This document shows positions 25,047 through 34,559 of a stretch of 64,000 nt of DNA, piece after piece. The translations under genes and the position numbers were made by a program. The notes beneath the pieces were generated by a model that was given only the letters and a program-made list of their open reading frames with translations, made no database searches and was not told the DNA's origin. Source of the DNA: Marinococcus sp. PL1-022. GTDB taxonomy: Bacteria; Bacillota; Bacilli; Bacillales; Marinococcaceae. Within the stretch, counting starts at the first letter, position 1, and each line of letters starts with the position of its first letter. The stretch covers positions 2,991,495 through 3,055,494 of the forward strand of contig NZ_JAWXCX010000001.1 of NCBI RefSeq assembly GCF_033845285.1. The letters are read 5' to 3'.

Positions 25047-25760
25047 TTATAAAGGATTTTTTGTCGGGGTTCCTGGTTTTCTCGGATACGCTTTTGGGGT
25101 TTTTTTCTTTTTTTCGAATGTTAAAAGCACCCGTTCACTCTGTTCTTCCGGGAGCTTCATTTTCTTCGGTGCCGCTGCTGCTGCTTCCAATTTTACCAGG
25201 GCGTTTTCCGCCTCATGCAGCTCTTCTTCTCCGCTTGCTCCCTTCCACGCGATGAAAACACCTCCCGGTTTTACAAACGGCAGGCAGAGTTCAAGCAGCA
25301 CCGGAAGCTTGGCCACGGCCCGGGCGCTCGCTGCGTCAAACTGATCCCGGTACGCCTTTTGACGTGCGAGCTGCTCGGCCCTGTCATGGACGAGGGTCAC
25401 CCCTTCAAGCCCGAGTTCACTGACAATTTCTTCTAAAAAACCGATGCGTTTTTTTAAAGAGTCGACGATGGTAACCTGAAGCTCCGGAAAGCAAATCTTA
25501 AGAGGCAGACTTGGGAAGCCGGCTCCCGAACCGACATCGATCAGGCTTCCCTCTGCCTTAAAGGCCGCCAGGGAAGCTCCGGTAAGGGAATCATAAAAAT
25601 GTTTTTCATATACCTCCCGTTCTTCAGTAATGCCTGTCAGGTTCATACGCTCATTCCATTCGACAAGCAGCTGGTAATACTGCTCGAACTGCTTTTTCTG
25701 CTTATCGTCCAAAGAAATATGTATGGCTTCAAGCCATTCGGGAAACTTTTCTTTACTCAT
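25047..25760 (-). CDS. rsmG: 16S rRNA (guanine527-N7)-methyltransferase RsmG
   Basis: RsmG (GidB) methylates N7 of G527 in 16S rRNA. The Rossmann SAM-binding core reads SLIDVGSGAGFPSLPLKI. NLTGITEEREVYEKHFYDSL is the family signature near residues 40-60, and DAASARAVAKLPVLLELCLPFVKPGG follows. The C-terminus is a Lys/Pro-rich tail (KKKKTPKAYPRKPGTPTKNPL). At 237 residues it is near normal length. It is separated from mnmG by a strong terminator, so unlike in B. subtilis it is probably not co-transcribed with mnmG. Confidence 0.96.
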   Translation of the reverse strand: MSKEKFPEWLEAIHISLDDKQKKQFEQYYQLLVEWNERMNLTGITEEREVYEKHFYDSLTGASLAAFKAEGSLIDVGSGAGFPSLPLKICFPELQVTIVDSLKKRIGFLEEIVSELGLEGVTLVHDRAEQLARQKAYRDQFDAASARAVAKLPVLLELCLPFVKPGGVFIAWKGASGEEELHEAENALVKLEAAAAAPKKMKLPEEQSERVLLTFEKKKKTPKAYPRKPGTPTKNPL

Positions 25761-25843
25761 TCTTTTCTTTCCTGCCCTTCACTGGATAATACGACAACGC
25801 CCAATCCCCTCGTGTCTCCACCTCAGAAAGACGGCGTATCTTG

Positions 25844-25876
25844 AAAAAAGCCCCTGCTTTCGGTAAGCAGGGGCTT
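25844..25876 (-). terminator. terminator of mnmG
   Basis: On the minus strand AAGCCCCTGCTT and AAGCAGGGGCTT form a 12-base-pair stem with a short loop (ACCG, positions 25861-25864), then TTTT. It starts 12 bases after the mnmG stop. Confidence 0.92.
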
Positions 25877-25888
25877 AATCACGCACTG

Positions 25889-27769
25889 TTACGTTGTTGC
25901 CATACGGCCCTGTTCAATATACACAAGCAGTATAGATATATCGGACGGATTTACCCCGGATACCCGGGACGCCTGGCCGACAGAAAGCGGGCGTACTTCT
26001 GAAAGCTTTTGTCTCGCTTCAATCGCAATACCGGAAATGGAATGGTAATCGATACTCTCCGGAATTTTCTTCTCTTCCATTTTCTTCATCCGCTCGACCT
26101 GTTCAAGCTGCTTGGAAATATATCCTTCGTATTTCACCTGGATTTCCACCTGCTCAGCTACATCCGGCGCAATAGACGAAGGTGCGTCTGCAAATGGAGC
26201 GACATCCGCATAACCGATTTCCGGCCGCTTCATCAGATGGGCTGCCGAAGCTGCTTCCTTCATCGCTGTAGAGCCGCGGGAAATGAGCATGTCATTAATT
26301 TCTTCATGCGGCTTCAGGGTAAAGCTTTCCAATCGTTTTTTCTCGGCCTCGATCGATTCTTTTTTATGCACAAATCGTTCGTAGCGGGCCTCCGGAACTA
26401 ATCCGATCTCCCGGCCGATTTCGGTTAAACGCAGGTCGGCGTTATCATGACGGAGAAGCAGGCGGTATTCCGCCCTGGACGTTAACAGACGGTATGGTTC
26501 ATTTGTGCCCTTCGTGACCAGATCATCGATCAACACACCAATATAGGCATCCGAACGGTCCAGGATAACGCCTTCCCTGCCCTGTGCTTTGCGGGCTGCG
26601 TTGATTCCGGCCATAATTCCCTGCCCGGCGGCTTCTTCATATCCGGACGTACCGTTAATCTGTCCGGCAGTAAAGAGGCCTTCCACGGTTTTTGTTTCAA
26701 GGGTCGGCCACAGCTGCGTCGGTACAATGGCATCGTATTCGATCGCATAACCCGGACGCATCATTTTTACATTTTCAAGTCCCGGGATCGTTTTGAGTAT
26801 GCCGAATTGAATGTCCTCCGGAAGACTGGTCGACAGTCCCTGCACGTATACTTCATCTGTATTTCTGCCTTCAGGCTCGAGGAAAATCTGGTGCTTCGGT
26901 TTATCATTAAAACGGACGATTTTGTCCTCAATTGAAGGACAGTACCTCGGACCAGTGCCTTCAATCATACCGGAATACATTGGGGAGCGCTGCAGATTGT
27001 TTGTAATCAGCTCATGCGTTTCTGCGCCGGTATAGGTGAGCCAGCACGGCAGCTGATCGGTAATAAATTCCACCGTTTCGTAGGAAAAGGCCCTCGGCTG
27101 CTCATCACCGGGCTGGATCTCCGTTTTGCTGTAATCGATGGAGTTGCTGTTCACCCGCGGCGGCGTTCCGGTTTTGAACCGGACCATATCAAGACCGAGC
27201 GCTTTAATGCTGTCCGACAAATTGATGGAAGGCTGCATGTTATTCGGACCGCTTTCGTACGCGAGTTCGCCGAGAATAATTTTGCCGCGCAGATAAGTGC
27301 CTGTTGTCACTACAACCGAAGAAGCGTAGTAGCTCGCCCCAGTATTAGTAACTACGCCCTTGCATACGTTATCTTCAACGATCAGTTCCTCCACCAGGCC
27401 CTGGCGGATCGTTAAATTATCTGTGTTCTCAAGGGTCCGCTTCATTTCCTGCTGATAAAGAAACTTATCCGCCTGCGCACGGAGCGCCTGTACCGCAGGA
27501 CCCTTTCCTGTATTAAGCATCCGCATCTGGATGTGCGTTTTATCAATATTTTTCGCCATTTCTCCGCCGAGCGCATCAATTTCGCGGACGACAATTCCTT
27601 TTGCCGGCCCTCCCACAGACGGGTTGCACGGCATAAACGCTACGGCGTCCAGGTTCAGCGTCAGCATCAATGTACTTGCCCCCATGCGTGCAGAAGCAAG
27701 CCCTGCTTCTACGCCCGCATGTCCGGCGCCGATGACAATCGTGTCATAATTTCCTCCGTTGTAACTCAT
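25889..27769 (-). CDS. mnmG: tRNA uridine-5-carboxymethylaminomethyl synthesis enzyme MnmG
   Basis: MnmG (GidA) is the FAD-dependent partner of MnmE that installs the cmnm5 modification at U34 of tRNAs. The start [19 protein letters not shown] at 27767-27769 follows GGAGGAACC; a longer frame to 27853 overlaps mnmE and is rejected. The FAD-binding GAGHAGVEA, the Cys-containing [41 protein letters not shown] and the helical C-terminal domain ([29 protein letters not shown]) are present. It has 626 residues. It follows mnmE by 46 bases. Confidence 0.97.
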   Translation of the reverse strand: MSYNGGNYDTIVIGAGHAGVEAGLASARMGASTLMLTLNLDAVAFMPCNPSVGGPAKGIVVREIDALGGEMAKNIDKTHIQMRMLNTGKGPAVQALRAQADKFLYQQEMKRTLENTDNLTIRQGLVEELIVEDNVCKGVVTNTGASYYASSVVVTTGTYLRGKIILGELAYESGPNNMQPSINLSDSIKALGLDMVRFKTGTPPRVNSNSIDYSKTEIQPGDEQPRAFSYETVEFITDQLPCWLTYTGAETHELITNNLQRSPMYSGMIEGTGPRYCPSIEDKIVRFNDKPKHQIFLEPEGRNTDEVYVQGLSTSLPEDIQFGILKTIPGLENVKMMRPGYAIEYDAIVPTQLWPTLETKTVEGLFTAGQINGTSGYEEAAGQGIMAGINAARKAQGREGVILDRSDAYIGVLIDDLVTKGTNEPYRLLTSRAEYRLLLRHDNADLRLTEIGREIGLVPEARYERFVHKKESIEAEKKRLESFTLKPHEEINDMLISRGSTAMKEAASAAHLMKRPEIGYADVAPFADAPSSIAPDVAEQVEIQVKYEGYISKQLEQVERMKKMEEKKIPESIDYHSISGIAIEARQKLSEVRPLSVGQASRVSGVNPSDISILLVYIEQGRMATT

Positions 27770-27815
27770 TACGGTTCCTCCTTCTAGTATTACCCTCCGC
27801 CTGCAGCGGATGTAT

Positions 27816-29192
27816 CTATTTTCCGAGACAAAACTGGGCAAACAGCTGATCAATTAATCCGTCATGCACGTTTTCTCCGACAATTTCTCCGAGCTGTTCC
27901 CAGGCCCGGGTAATATCAATTTGTACCATATCTACCGGCACTCCCATTTCCACAGCCTCCAGAGCGTCATTTACCGAACGTTTTGCCTGGTTCAACAACC
28001 CAATATGACGGGCATTGGACAAATAATTCATGTCCGCTGCCTCTACTCCTTCATCAAAAAAGAGGTGGGCGATGGCTTCTTCAAGGCTGTCGATGCCTTC
28101 ATCATTCAGAAAAGAAGCGGCAATGATCGGCCGGCCGGATGTATACTCCCGGAGTTCTTCCTCATCCACCTGTTTGGGGAGATCCGTTTTATTCATTATA
28201 ACAATAACATTCATGCCTTGAACTGCCTGAAATAATGCTCGGTCTTCATCGGACAGCGGCTCTGCACTGTTGATGACAAGAAGGATCAGCTCCGCCTCCT
28301 GCAGCACCTGGCGGGAGCGCTCTACGCCGATCTTTTCCACAATATCTTCAGTTTCACGTATGCCGGCGGTGTCAATTAAACGAAGGGGTACCCCCCGGAC
28401 GTTTACATACTCCTCGAGCACGTCTCTCGTGGTGCCGGGCACTTCCGTTACAATTGCTTTATTTTCATGCACCAAATTATTCATCAGGGAGGATTTTCCT
28501 ACGTTCGGCCGGCCAATAATCGCTGTGCCGAGCCCTTCCCGCATAATTTTTCCCTGCCGGGCTGTTACGAGCAGCTGGTCAATCTCTTCGCCGACAAACG
28601 CTACATTTTCCTTTAAAACATTCGTCGTCACAACATCCGCATCAAATTCAGGGTAGTCAATATTTACTTCCACATTGGCCACTGTTTCGAGAAGCTTCTG
28701 GCGAAGCTTACGGATCCGTTCGGAAAGTCTTCCTTCAACCTGCTTTAAAGCACTCTGCATGGCCCGGTCGGTTTTGGCTCTGATCAGGTCCATGACACCT
28801 TCTGCCTGCGTCAGGTCAATGCGCCCGTTTAAAAATGCCCGTTTCGTAAACTCTCCAGGCTCCGCCAGCCGTGCTCCCTGACTTAATACGTTATCAAGGA
28901 CACGATTGACTGAGACGAGCCCTCCGTGACAGTTAATTTCCACAATATCTTCTCTTGTAAATGTTTTTGGGGCTCTGAGAACAGAAATCATGGATTCTTC
29001 AATCACGGAGCCGTCCGCCGGGTCGATAATATGCCCGTAATGGATCGTATGAGTTTCCACTTCATGAAGAGACTTTTTGCCCTTATACACATGATCCGCA
29101 ATAGCAAGCGCCTCGTCTCCGCTCAGGCGGACTATCGCAATAGCCCCTTCTCCGCTCGGAGTGGAAATCGCAGCAATCGTATCTGTTTCCAT
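27816..29192 (-). CDS. mnmE: tRNA modification GTPase MnmE
   Basis: MnmE (TrmE) is a potassium-activated GTPase that works with MnmG on U34. The N-terminal formyl-THF-binding domain (residues 1-118) includes [22 protein letters not shown] and [13 protein letters not shown] helical domain and the G domain (about 220-375) follow, with [10 protein letters not shown], the switch GTTRDV, DTAG and NKTD. The C-terminal catalytic motif CLGK ends the protein. Length is 458 residues. A perfect pair of DnaA boxes and a terminator lie between it and jag upstream. Confidence 0.97.
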   Translation of the reverse strand: METDTIAAISTPSGEGAIAIVRLSGDEALAIADHVYKGKKSLHEVETHTIHYGHIIDPADGSVIEESMISVLRAPKTFTREDIVEINCHGGLVSVNRVLDNVLSQGARLAEPGEFTKRAFLNGRIDLTQAEGVMDLIRAKTDRAMQSALKQVEGRLSERIRKLRQKLLETVANVEVNIDYPEFDADVVTTNVLKENVAFVGEEIDQLLVTARQGKIMREGLGTAIIGRPNVGKSSLMNNLVHENKAIVTEVPGTTRDVLEEYVNVRGVPLRLIDTAGIRETEDIVEKIGVERSRQVLQEAELILLVINSAEPLSDEDRALFQAVQGMNVIVIMNKTDLPKQVDEEELREYTSGRPIIAASFLNDEGIDSLEEAIAHLFFDEGVEAADMNYLSNARHIGLLNQAKRSVNDALEAVEMGVPVDMVQIDITRAWEQLGEIVGENVHDGLIDQLFAQFCLGK

Positions 29193-29329
29193 TCATCAAC
29201 CCTCCCTGGGTTTTTTCATCTTTTAGACACACGAAAAGGACGACACCTCTTTTCGGCATCGTTTTCGTCGTTTCCTTATATGCTTCTAACTAAATAGAAT
29301 ATCATATGAAAGCATTTCGCAAAAGGTTT

Positions 29330-29347
29330 TTATCCACATGTGGATAA
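29330..29347. promoter_or_regulatory. head-to-head pair of perfect DnaA boxes between jag and mnmE
   Basis: TTATCCACATGTGGATAA is an 18-base perfect palindrome made of two consensus DnaA boxes on opposite strands with no gap. A one-mismatch box, TGTGTATAT, follows at 29350-29358. It lies about 1.7 kb left of the oriC DnaA-box field, in the mnmE upstream region. Confidence 0.75.
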
Positions 29348-29368
29348 CCTGTGTATATCTGCCTATTT

Positions 29369-29396
29369 AAAAAACCGCCCGGTAGTCCCAGGCGGC
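29369..29396 (-). terminator. terminator of jag
   Basis: On the minus strand CCGCCTGG pairs with CCGGGCGG (one G-U), followed by TTTTTTAAA. It uncouples jag from mnmE. Confidence 0.85.
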
Positions 29397-29409
29397 AGTT
29401 TCTCTTATT

Positions 29410-30039
29410 TTAGCTTTTCTTTTCAACGGGAGTAATTACTACATGGCGTCTTGGTTCTTTTCCTGACGACGTTGTTTCAATGCTGTTGTGCTGGTGCAGG
29501 GTCTGATGAATAATTTTTCGCTCCGCTGCGTCCATGGGCTCAAGTTTAATTGTTCTGGATTCCCGGAGTGCTTTCCCAGCCATCCGGTCTGCAAACCGCT
29601 GCAGTGATTCTTTTCGTTTCCCACGATAATTTTCAGCGTCAAGTACAATATGCTGTTTGGCATCAGCATATTTATTGGCAGCTGTGTTCGTAAGATGCTG
29701 GAGCGCATCGAGGGTTTTTCCGCGTTTTCCAATCAGCAGGCCCAGCGAAGAGCCTTTGATCTCCATCGCAGTATGCTTTCTTGAGATCTGTACTTCCACT
29801 TCTGCTTCCACATTCATAGCCTGAACCAGGTCTTTTAAGTACGCAGCCGCTTCCTCCACAGGATCGATTCGAAGAATTACTTCAACAGAAGCCTGCTTCG
29901 CTCCAATACCCAAAAATCCTTTTCTTGGTTCTTCAAGCACCTGATACTCGATACGGTCTATTGTCGTTTCCCATTTCTGTACAGCTGTATCCAAAGCTTC
30001 TTCTACTGTTTTCCCGGAAACCTTCATCGATTGGTTCAC
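29410..30039 (-). CDS. jag: RNA-binding protein KhpB (Jag)
   Basis: Jag/KhpB is a KH/R3H RNA-binding protein, partner of KhpA in other Firmicutes, linked to cell elongation and sporulation. The GTG start at 30037-30039 follows GAGGAGGGCGGGG. Domains in order: Jag-N (about residues 5-55, ending RKGFLGIGAKQASVEV), KH (SLGLLIGKRGKTLDALQHLTN, about 105-135) and R3H (RFADRMAGKALRESRTIKLEPMDAAERKIIHQ). Length is 209 residues. In other Bacillus genomes spoIIIJ directly precedes jag, but here the 228 bases up to rnpA contain no membrane-protein gene. Confidence 0.93.
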   Translation of the reverse strand: MNQSMKVSGKTVEEALDTAVQKWETTIDRIEYQVLEEPRKGFLGIGAKQASVEVILRIDPVEEAAAYLKDLVQAMNVEAEVEVQISRKHTAMEIKGSSLGLLIGKRGKTLDALQHLTNTAANKYADAKQHIVLDAENYRGKRKESLQRFADRMAGKALRESRTIKLEPMDAAERKIIHQTLHQHNSIETTSSGKEPRRHVVITPVEKKS

Positions 30040-30267
30040 CGTTACCCCGCCCTCCTCGTTCCTTACGTTGCTCAGTGCCTTATTTTCGTTTATTACGGGC
30101 ATGGCTATATCACGTATGCCGCATATACATATATGTGTAAGATAATTTGAAGTTCATTTACGCATGGCTCCTGTAAACAATTTCTTCAGTACCAGCGGAA
30201 ATTCCTCTATTTTAAAAGTATTTTCGCTTCCGCCCGCTGCCGGTACAGAAACGAAAACAGCTTTTTT

Positions 30268-30630
30268 CTATTTTTCGGGCTTTGCTTTACCTGAGTTTAA
30301 CAAACCGGCCTTTTTAAATACATGGGTCAGACTTTTTTTCGTTTCATGGTAGTCCATATCCGCTACTGGTTTCCTCGCTATCACTACCAGGTCGTAGCCT
30401 CCTTGGATCCGGGGCTCAAGCTCCGATACAGCTTCGCGCAGATAGCGCTTGATCCTGTTGCGCATGACGGCGTTTCCCATTCGCTTACTGACGGTGAGTC
30501 CTGCCCGGTAATGAACCTGTTCGTCTTTTTTTAAGGTATAAAGCACAAATTGCCGGTTGGCAAAGGAAGTTCCGTGCGCAAAAATATAGCTGAACTCGTG
30601 ATTCTTTTTTAAACGATTTTGCTTTTTCAT
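30268..30630 (-). CDS. rnpA: ribonuclease P protein component RnpA
   Basis: RnpA is the protein cofactor of the RNase P ribozyme that matures tRNA 5' ends. The signature SKRMGNAVMRNRIKRYLREA (about residues 49-68) and NRQFVLYTLKKDE are clear. ATG 30628-30630 follows GGGGAACCGG; a GTG one codon earlier is an equally possible start. Length is 120 residues. A hairpin separates it from rpmH. Downstream, 30040-30267 contains no open frame matching YidC; only a weak TTTTCG/CGAAAA hairpin is seen there. Confidence 0.95.
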   Translation of the reverse strand: MKKQNRLKKNHEFSYIFAHGTSFANRQFVLYTLKKDEQVHYRAGLTVSKRMGNAVMRNRIKRYLREAVSELEPRIQGGYDLVVIARKPVADMDYHETKKSLTHVFKKAGLLNSGKAKPEK

Positions 30631-30695
30631 CACCCGGTTCCCCTTTTTCCTATAATAACCGCCGGCATTTTTATTTTTCGTTCCGGCTGAAGACA

Positions 30696-30733
30696 GAAAA
30701 AAAGACCACTGGATAGAATCCGTGGCCTTCTTA
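30696..30733 (-). terminator. terminator or attenuator between rpmH and rnpA
   Basis: On the minus strand AAGGCCAC pairs with GTGGTCTT (one G-U), extended by GGAT/ATCC, followed by TTTTTTT. It begins at the rpmH stop codon and would lower read-through from rpmH into rnpA. Confidence 0.8.
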
Positions 30734-30868
30734 TGCAGATAATACTTTTCTACCTTTACGACGACGATTTTTCAAAACCTGACGACCGTTCTTTGTTCCC
30801 ATTCTCGCACGGAAACCGTGTACTTTTTTACGCTTCCGGTTGTTAGGGGTAAATGTTGGTTTTCCCAT
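30731..30868 (-). CDS. rpmH: 50S ribosomal protein L34
   Basis: This 45-residue basic ribosomal protein contains the family signature [15 protein letters not shown] and ends [11 protein letters not shown]. The ATG at 30866-30868 follows GGAGGTGCG; a longer frame to 30949 covers the promoter and is rejected. It is the first gene left of oriC and is expressed from a perfect consensus promoter. Confidence 0.98.
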   Translation of the reverse strand: MGKPTFTPNNRKRKKVHGFRARMGTKNGRQVLKNRRRKGRKVLSA

Positions 30869-30920
30869 AGTGTATCGCACCTCCTCAAGGAGTAATAAAC
30901 GTTCGAAAACATTCCCGTAA

Positions 30921-30949
30921 ATTATATAGAGAATAAGAAAAACTGTCAA
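30921..30949 (-). promoter_or_regulatory. perfect sigma-A promoter of rpmH
   Basis: On the minus strand TTGACA (30944-30949), a 17-base spacer and TATAAT (30921-30926) match the consensus at all twelve positions, about 55 bases upstream of rpmH. Confidence 0.95.
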
Positions 30950-31014
30950 CCACCCCCTGAGCGATACCGGCAGCTGTTTTTCCTATGTTTGTACACAGCA
31001 ATTCTTTGTTACTG

Positions 31015-31288
31015 TGTGGATAGATAAAAGCGAACATAAAAAATGCCCACAGCGTTATAAACAACTTGTACACATAATCTAGTGCTGTGGATAGTTTCTA
31101 TACACAAGTTCTTGAGTTTGTGGATAAACAAATATGTTCCCGTTGTTATTCGTCTTTTTATTTGCTATTATGGATTAAGTTTCTGTTAATAACATTTCAT
31201 ACAATGCAATCTTATCCACAGCTGTTGATAACTTTGTGGATAATTTTCCACAGCCATTGGACAATGTTATTCACAGCCCTGTGTATTA
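31015..31288. other. oriC, DnaA-box field upstream of dnaA
   Basis: Consensus DnaA boxes lie at 31119-31127 (minus), 31212-31220 (plus), 31235-31243 (minus) and 31267-31275 (TTATTCACA, plus). One-mismatch boxes lie at 31015-31023, 31066-31074, 31086-31094, 31098-31106, 31223-31231, 31244-31252 and 31280-31288. The dense set corresponds to the upstream half of the bipartite B. subtilis origin. The 624-base gap 30869-31492 otherwise holds only the rpmH and dnaA promoters. Confidence 0.93.
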
Positions 31289-31375
31289 TGTGTATTTCTT
31301 TTTTTACATAATTTTATTATTATTTCAAAATAATTTTATACCGTATACAATATGCATTTCCCGCATATTCACTTA

Positions 31376-31405
31376 TTGGGTTTCTTTCTTTCACCATGAT
31401 AAGAT
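31376..31405 (+). promoter_or_regulatory. probable dnaA promoter
   Basis: An extended -10 TGATAAGAT (31397-31405) lies 18 bases after a weak -35, TTGGGT (31376-31381). It is about 90 bases upstream of the dnaA start and downstream of the DnaA-box field, consistent with autoregulation by DnaA. Confidence 0.45.
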
Positions 31406-31492
31406 AGAAGCCTTTTCTGTCTTTCCAGCGATTTGAGTCTCCAGCCAAACCATTGTATACTGCTAAGCCTGTACGAGAGGAGTGCGTCCTTA

Positions 31493-32833
31493 TTGGAAAA
31501 TATTACTGATTTATGGAACCAGACATTGGAACTAATGCAGGAAAAAGTAAGTAAACCAAGCTATGAAACGTGGTTGAAAGCAACAGAGGCCTCGGATCTT
31601 CAAGGAGATACCGTCATTATTGAAGCACCGAACGAGTTTGCCCGTGACTGGCTTGAGAGCCGTTATACAAACCTGATTACTGACGCTTTAGAAGATATCA
31701 CCGGATCCGCGCTGCAGGTAAAATTTGTGATCCCGCAGGCTGAAGCCCCGGTGGAAAATGAACCAGCGCCCCTAAAAGCAGCTCCGTCCGGTTCCAGCCA
31801 GGACCCTCCAAAGAGCATGCTGAATGATAAATACTCATTTAATACTTTCGTGATCGGCTCCGGGAACCGTTTTGCCCACGCTGCCTCGCTTGCAGTAGCT
31901 GAAGCACCGGCCAAAGCGTACAATCCATTGTTTATTTACGGCGGGGTCGGCCTTGGAAAAACCCACTTGATGCATGCCATCGGCCATTACGTTATTGATC
32001 ATAATCCCAATGCCAAGGTTATGTACTTGTCCTCTGAAAAATTCACCAACGAGTTTATCAACGCTATCCGGGACAACAAAGCTGTGCATTTCCGGAACAA
32101 ATATCGAAACGTCGATGTACTGCTCATCGACGATATTCAGTTTTTAGCGGGAAAAGAGCAGACCCAGGAAGAGTTTTTCCACACCTTCAATGCTCTTCAT
32201 GAAGAAAGCAAGCAAATTGTCATTTCCAGTGACCGCCCGCCAAAGGAAATACCAACGCTTGAAGACCGGCTCCGATCCCGGTTTGAATGGGGATTAATCA
32301 CTGATATCACGCCGCCGGACCTGGAAACAAGAATCGCTATTCTGCGTAAAAAAGCAAAGGCGGAAATGCTCGATATTCCAAACGAGGTCATGCTCTATAT
32401 TGCCAATCAAATTGATACAAACATTCGTGAACTTGAAGGGGCGCTCATCCGTGTTGTCGCTTATTCTTCGTTGATCAATCAGGACATGAATGCTGACCTC
32501 GCAGCTGAAGCCTTGAAAGATATCATTCCTACCGCCCAGCCTAAGACAGTCACTATTGAGCACATCCAGGAACGGGTGGCGACCCAGTTTCAGATGCCTG
32601 TGCCGGAATTAAAAGCAAAAAAACGTACGAAGAGCATTGCTTTTCCGCGTCAGATCGCCATGTATCTGTCCAGGGAAATGACCGATGCCTCCCTGCCAAA
32701 AATCGGCGAGGCTTTTGGCGGCAGAGACCATACGACAGTCATTCATGCCCACGAAAAAATATCAAATCTAATGTCTACAGACACAGAACTGCAAAAAACA
32801 GTCCAGGGAATCATCGATCAGTTACGCACATAG
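31493..32833 (+). CDS. dnaA: chromosomal replication initiator DnaA
   Basis: DnaA is the AAA+ initiator that opens oriC. The TTG start at 31493-31495 follows GAGAGGAG and gives [15 protein letters not shown] and 446 residues, the B. subtilis length; a longer frame from 31433 is rejected. Domain I covers residues 1-85 and a Pro/Glu-rich linker about 86-108. Domain III has Walker [14 protein letters not shown], Walker [14 protein letters not shown] and the initiator-specific motif. Domain IV has the helix-turn-helix signature [15 protein letters not shown]. All motifs are intact. Confidence 0.98.
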   Translation: MENITDLWNQTLELMQEKVSKPSYETWLKATEASDLQGDTVIIEAPNEFARDWLESRYTNLITDALEDITGSALQVKFVIPQAEAPVENEPAPLKAAPSGSSQDPPKSMLNDKYSFNTFVIGSGNRFAHAASLAVAEAPAKAYNPLFIYGGVGLGKTHLMHAIGHYVIDHNPNAKVMYLSSEKFTNEFINAIRDNKAVHFRNKYRNVDVLLIDDIQFLAGKEQTQEEFFHTFNALHEESKQIVISSDRPPKEIPTLEDRLRSRFEWGLITDITPPDLETRIAILRKKAKAEMLDIPNEVMLYIANQIDTNIRELEGALIRVVAYSSLINQDMNADLAAEALKDIIPTAQPKTVTIEHIQERVATQFQMPVPELKAKKRTKSIAFPRQIAMYLSREMTDASLPKIGEAFGGRDHTTVIHAHEKISNLMSTDTELQKTVQGIIDQLRT

Positions 32834-32834
32834 G

Positions 32835-32967
32835 TGTGGATAACACCCTGAAGTTATACACAACTTACTCACAGGGGCAAATGCCTGAATTGGCAGTTCA
32901 AATCTTATTTATCCACATTACTAACAAGCCCTACTACTATTACTACTTTAAAAACAATATATATAAA
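32835..32967. other. oriC, unwinding half between dnaA and dnaN
   Basis: Perfect DnaA boxes lie at 32835-32843 (minus), 32854-32862 (TTATACACA) and 32909-32917 (TTATCCACA), with a one-mismatch box at 32865-32873. They are followed by repeated TAC triplets (CTACTACTATTACTAC, 32931-32946), which match the DnaA-trio pattern, and by AT-rich DNA ending in ATATATA (32947-32967). This is the basal unwinding system layout of B. subtilis, so strand opening should occur just before dnaN. Confidence 0.9.
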
Positions 32968-32979
32968 GGGAGATGACCT

Positions 32980-34122
32980 ATGCATTTCACCGTCAATCGA
33001 GATCAATTTGTGCAACATGTACAAAACGTAAATAAAGCTGTCTCCTCCAGAACGACAATTCCGATACTGACTGGAATTAAAATCGTTGCAGCCGCCGATG
33101 GAGTAACGTTAACCGGCAGCGATTCTGACATATCCATTGAAACGTTCATTCCAACAGAAGAGAACGATACTCAGTATGTTCAGGTGCACGAGCAGGGGAG
33201 CATTGTACTTCAGGCCCGCTTTTTTGCAGAAATAGTGAAAAAGCTTCCGGGAGAAGAGATCGAAGTGGTGGTACAGGATCAGTTTGCCACTACGATTCGT
33301 TCGGGCTCTGTCGTGTTTAACCTGAACGGTCTGGACCCGGAAGAATATCCACGGCTGCCAAAGCTTGATGATACAAATATGTTCCATCTGCCACAGAGCT
33401 TACTCAAGGATATGATCCGCCAGACAGTTTTTGCCGTGTCAGCCCAGGAAACGCGACCGGTACTGACAGGTGTAAACCTTGAAAGCGAAAACGGAGAACT
33501 CATCTGTACTGCTACAGACAGTCACCGGCTCGCTCTCCGGAAAGCTAGTCTCGAGGCAGGTTCAGACGCTCCTGATTTATCCAACATTGTCATTCCGGGT
33601 AAAAGCCTGAATGAATTAAGCCGTCTGCTGAGCGATGATGATTCCACTGTCGAAATTATTATCACGGAAACCCAGGTGATGTTCCGTTTTCCACATCTTC
33701 TGTTTTATTCCCGGCTTCTTGACGGGAAATATCCGGTGACCAAAAATATGATCCCTTCTGAAACCAAAACCGGCGTGGAGCTGTCCACAAAGGAATTACT
33801 GCAGTCACTCGACCGGGCACTGCTGCTTTCAAGAGAAACGAAAAACAACGTAATCAACTTAAAAACACTTGGAGACGGAAGGGTCGAGATTAACTCCGTT
33901 TCTTCCGAAATTGGGAAAGTGACGGAAAACATCGATTGTGATAAAATAGACGGAGAAGAGCTTCGCATTTCGTTTAACGGAAAAAATATCACAGATGCCC
34001 TAAAAGTAATCGACAGTGAAAAAATTCATATTCAATTTACCGGGGCGATGAGCCCGTTTGTAGTGCGTCCGACAGACCATGATCAGATGCTGCATTTATT
34101 CTCCCCGGTCCGCACGTATTAA
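32980..34122 (+). CDS. dnaN: DNA polymerase III beta sliding clamp DnaN
   Basis: DnaN is the ring-shaped processivity clamp. The ATG follows AAAGGGAGATGACCT. Three repeats of the clamp fold are discernible, with ATDSHRLALRKASLE near residue 175 and the C-terminal PTDHDQMLHLFSPVRTY, which forms the partner-binding pocket edge. Length is 380 residues. The gene is directly downstream of the origin unwinding region and followed by a terminator. Confidence 0.98.
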   Translation: MHFTVNRDQFVQHVQNVNKAVSSRTTIPILTGIKIVAAADGVTLTGSDSDISIETFIPTEENDTQYVQVHEQGSIVLQARFFAEIVKKLPGEEIEVVVQDQFATTIRSGSVVFNLNGLDPEEYPRLPKLDDTNMFHLPQSLLKDMIRQTVFAVSAQETRPVLTGVNLESENGELICTATDSHRLALRKASLEAGSDAPDLSNIVIPGKSLNELSRLLSDDDSTVEIIITETQVMFRFPHLLFYSRLLDGKYPVTKNMIPSETKTGVELSTKELLQSLDRALLLSRETKNNVINLKTLGDGRVEINSVSSEIGKVTENIDCDKIDGEELRISFNGKNITDALKVIDSEKIHIQFTGAMSPFVVRPTDHDQMLHLFSPVRTY

Positions 34123-34137
34123 AAGTCGAACAATTAT

Positions 34138-34172
34138 ACGGCCTTTTGTATAAAACAGGAGGCCGTTTTTCT
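34138..34172 (+). terminator. terminator of dnaA-dnaN
   Basis: ACGGCCTTTTG pairs with CAGGAGGCCGT (core ACGGCC/GGCCGT), followed by TTTTCTT. It ends the dnaA-dnaN transcript, so rlbA-recF-remB-gyrB likely start from a promoter in 34173-34324. Confidence 0.82.
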
Positions 34173-34324
34173 TATGTTAAGCTGACAGGGAATGTGAAAC
34201 GAATAGTGCGATATACTGGCATTTTCCGCTTATTTTTAGTAAAATATAGAGTATGAATGAAATATGTTCGGAAACAGGCAGAAGTAATAATTATGCTTTA
34301 ATATCCGGCGTCGGGAGGATCGAT

Positions 34325-34549
34325 ATGGGAGAGGCGATTAATATCACAACCGAATATATAACACTCGGCCAGTTCCTCAAAGAAGCTGGAATCATCGATA
34401 CAGGTGGCATGGCAAAGTGGTTTCTCTCTGAATTCGCTGTGGAAGTGAATGGAGAAGAAGAAGCCCGCAGGGGAAGAAAGCTGTATCCAGGGGACGTAGT
34501 GGAAGTCGAAGAGAACGGAAGCTTCACTATCGGTACCGGCGAAGGATGA
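34325..34549 (+). CDS. rlbA: S4-domain protein RlbA (YaaA)
   Basis: This small S4-like RNA-binding protein is found next to recF in many Firmicutes. ATG 34325 follows GGGAGG by 6 bases and gives MGEAINITTEYITLGQFLK and 74 residues; the longer frame from 34253 adds 24 non-homologous residues. The S4 motif GGMAKWFLSEFAVEVNGEEEARRGRKLYPGDVV is typical in pattern. In B. subtilis it is linked to ribosome assembly. The stop is 11 bases from the recF start. Confidence 0.92.
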   Translation: MGEAINITTEYITLGQFLKEAGIIDTGGMAKWFLSEFAVEVNGEEEARRGRKLYPGDVVEVEENGSFTIGTGEG

Positions 34550-34559
34550 GCACAGGCCT

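Noticed and set aside
30040-30102. Remnant of the YidC C-terminus just before jag
   Set aside because: A frame reading ARNKRK then stop looked like a basic YidC tail, but an in-frame TGA lies only a few codons upstream and no further similarity is visible.
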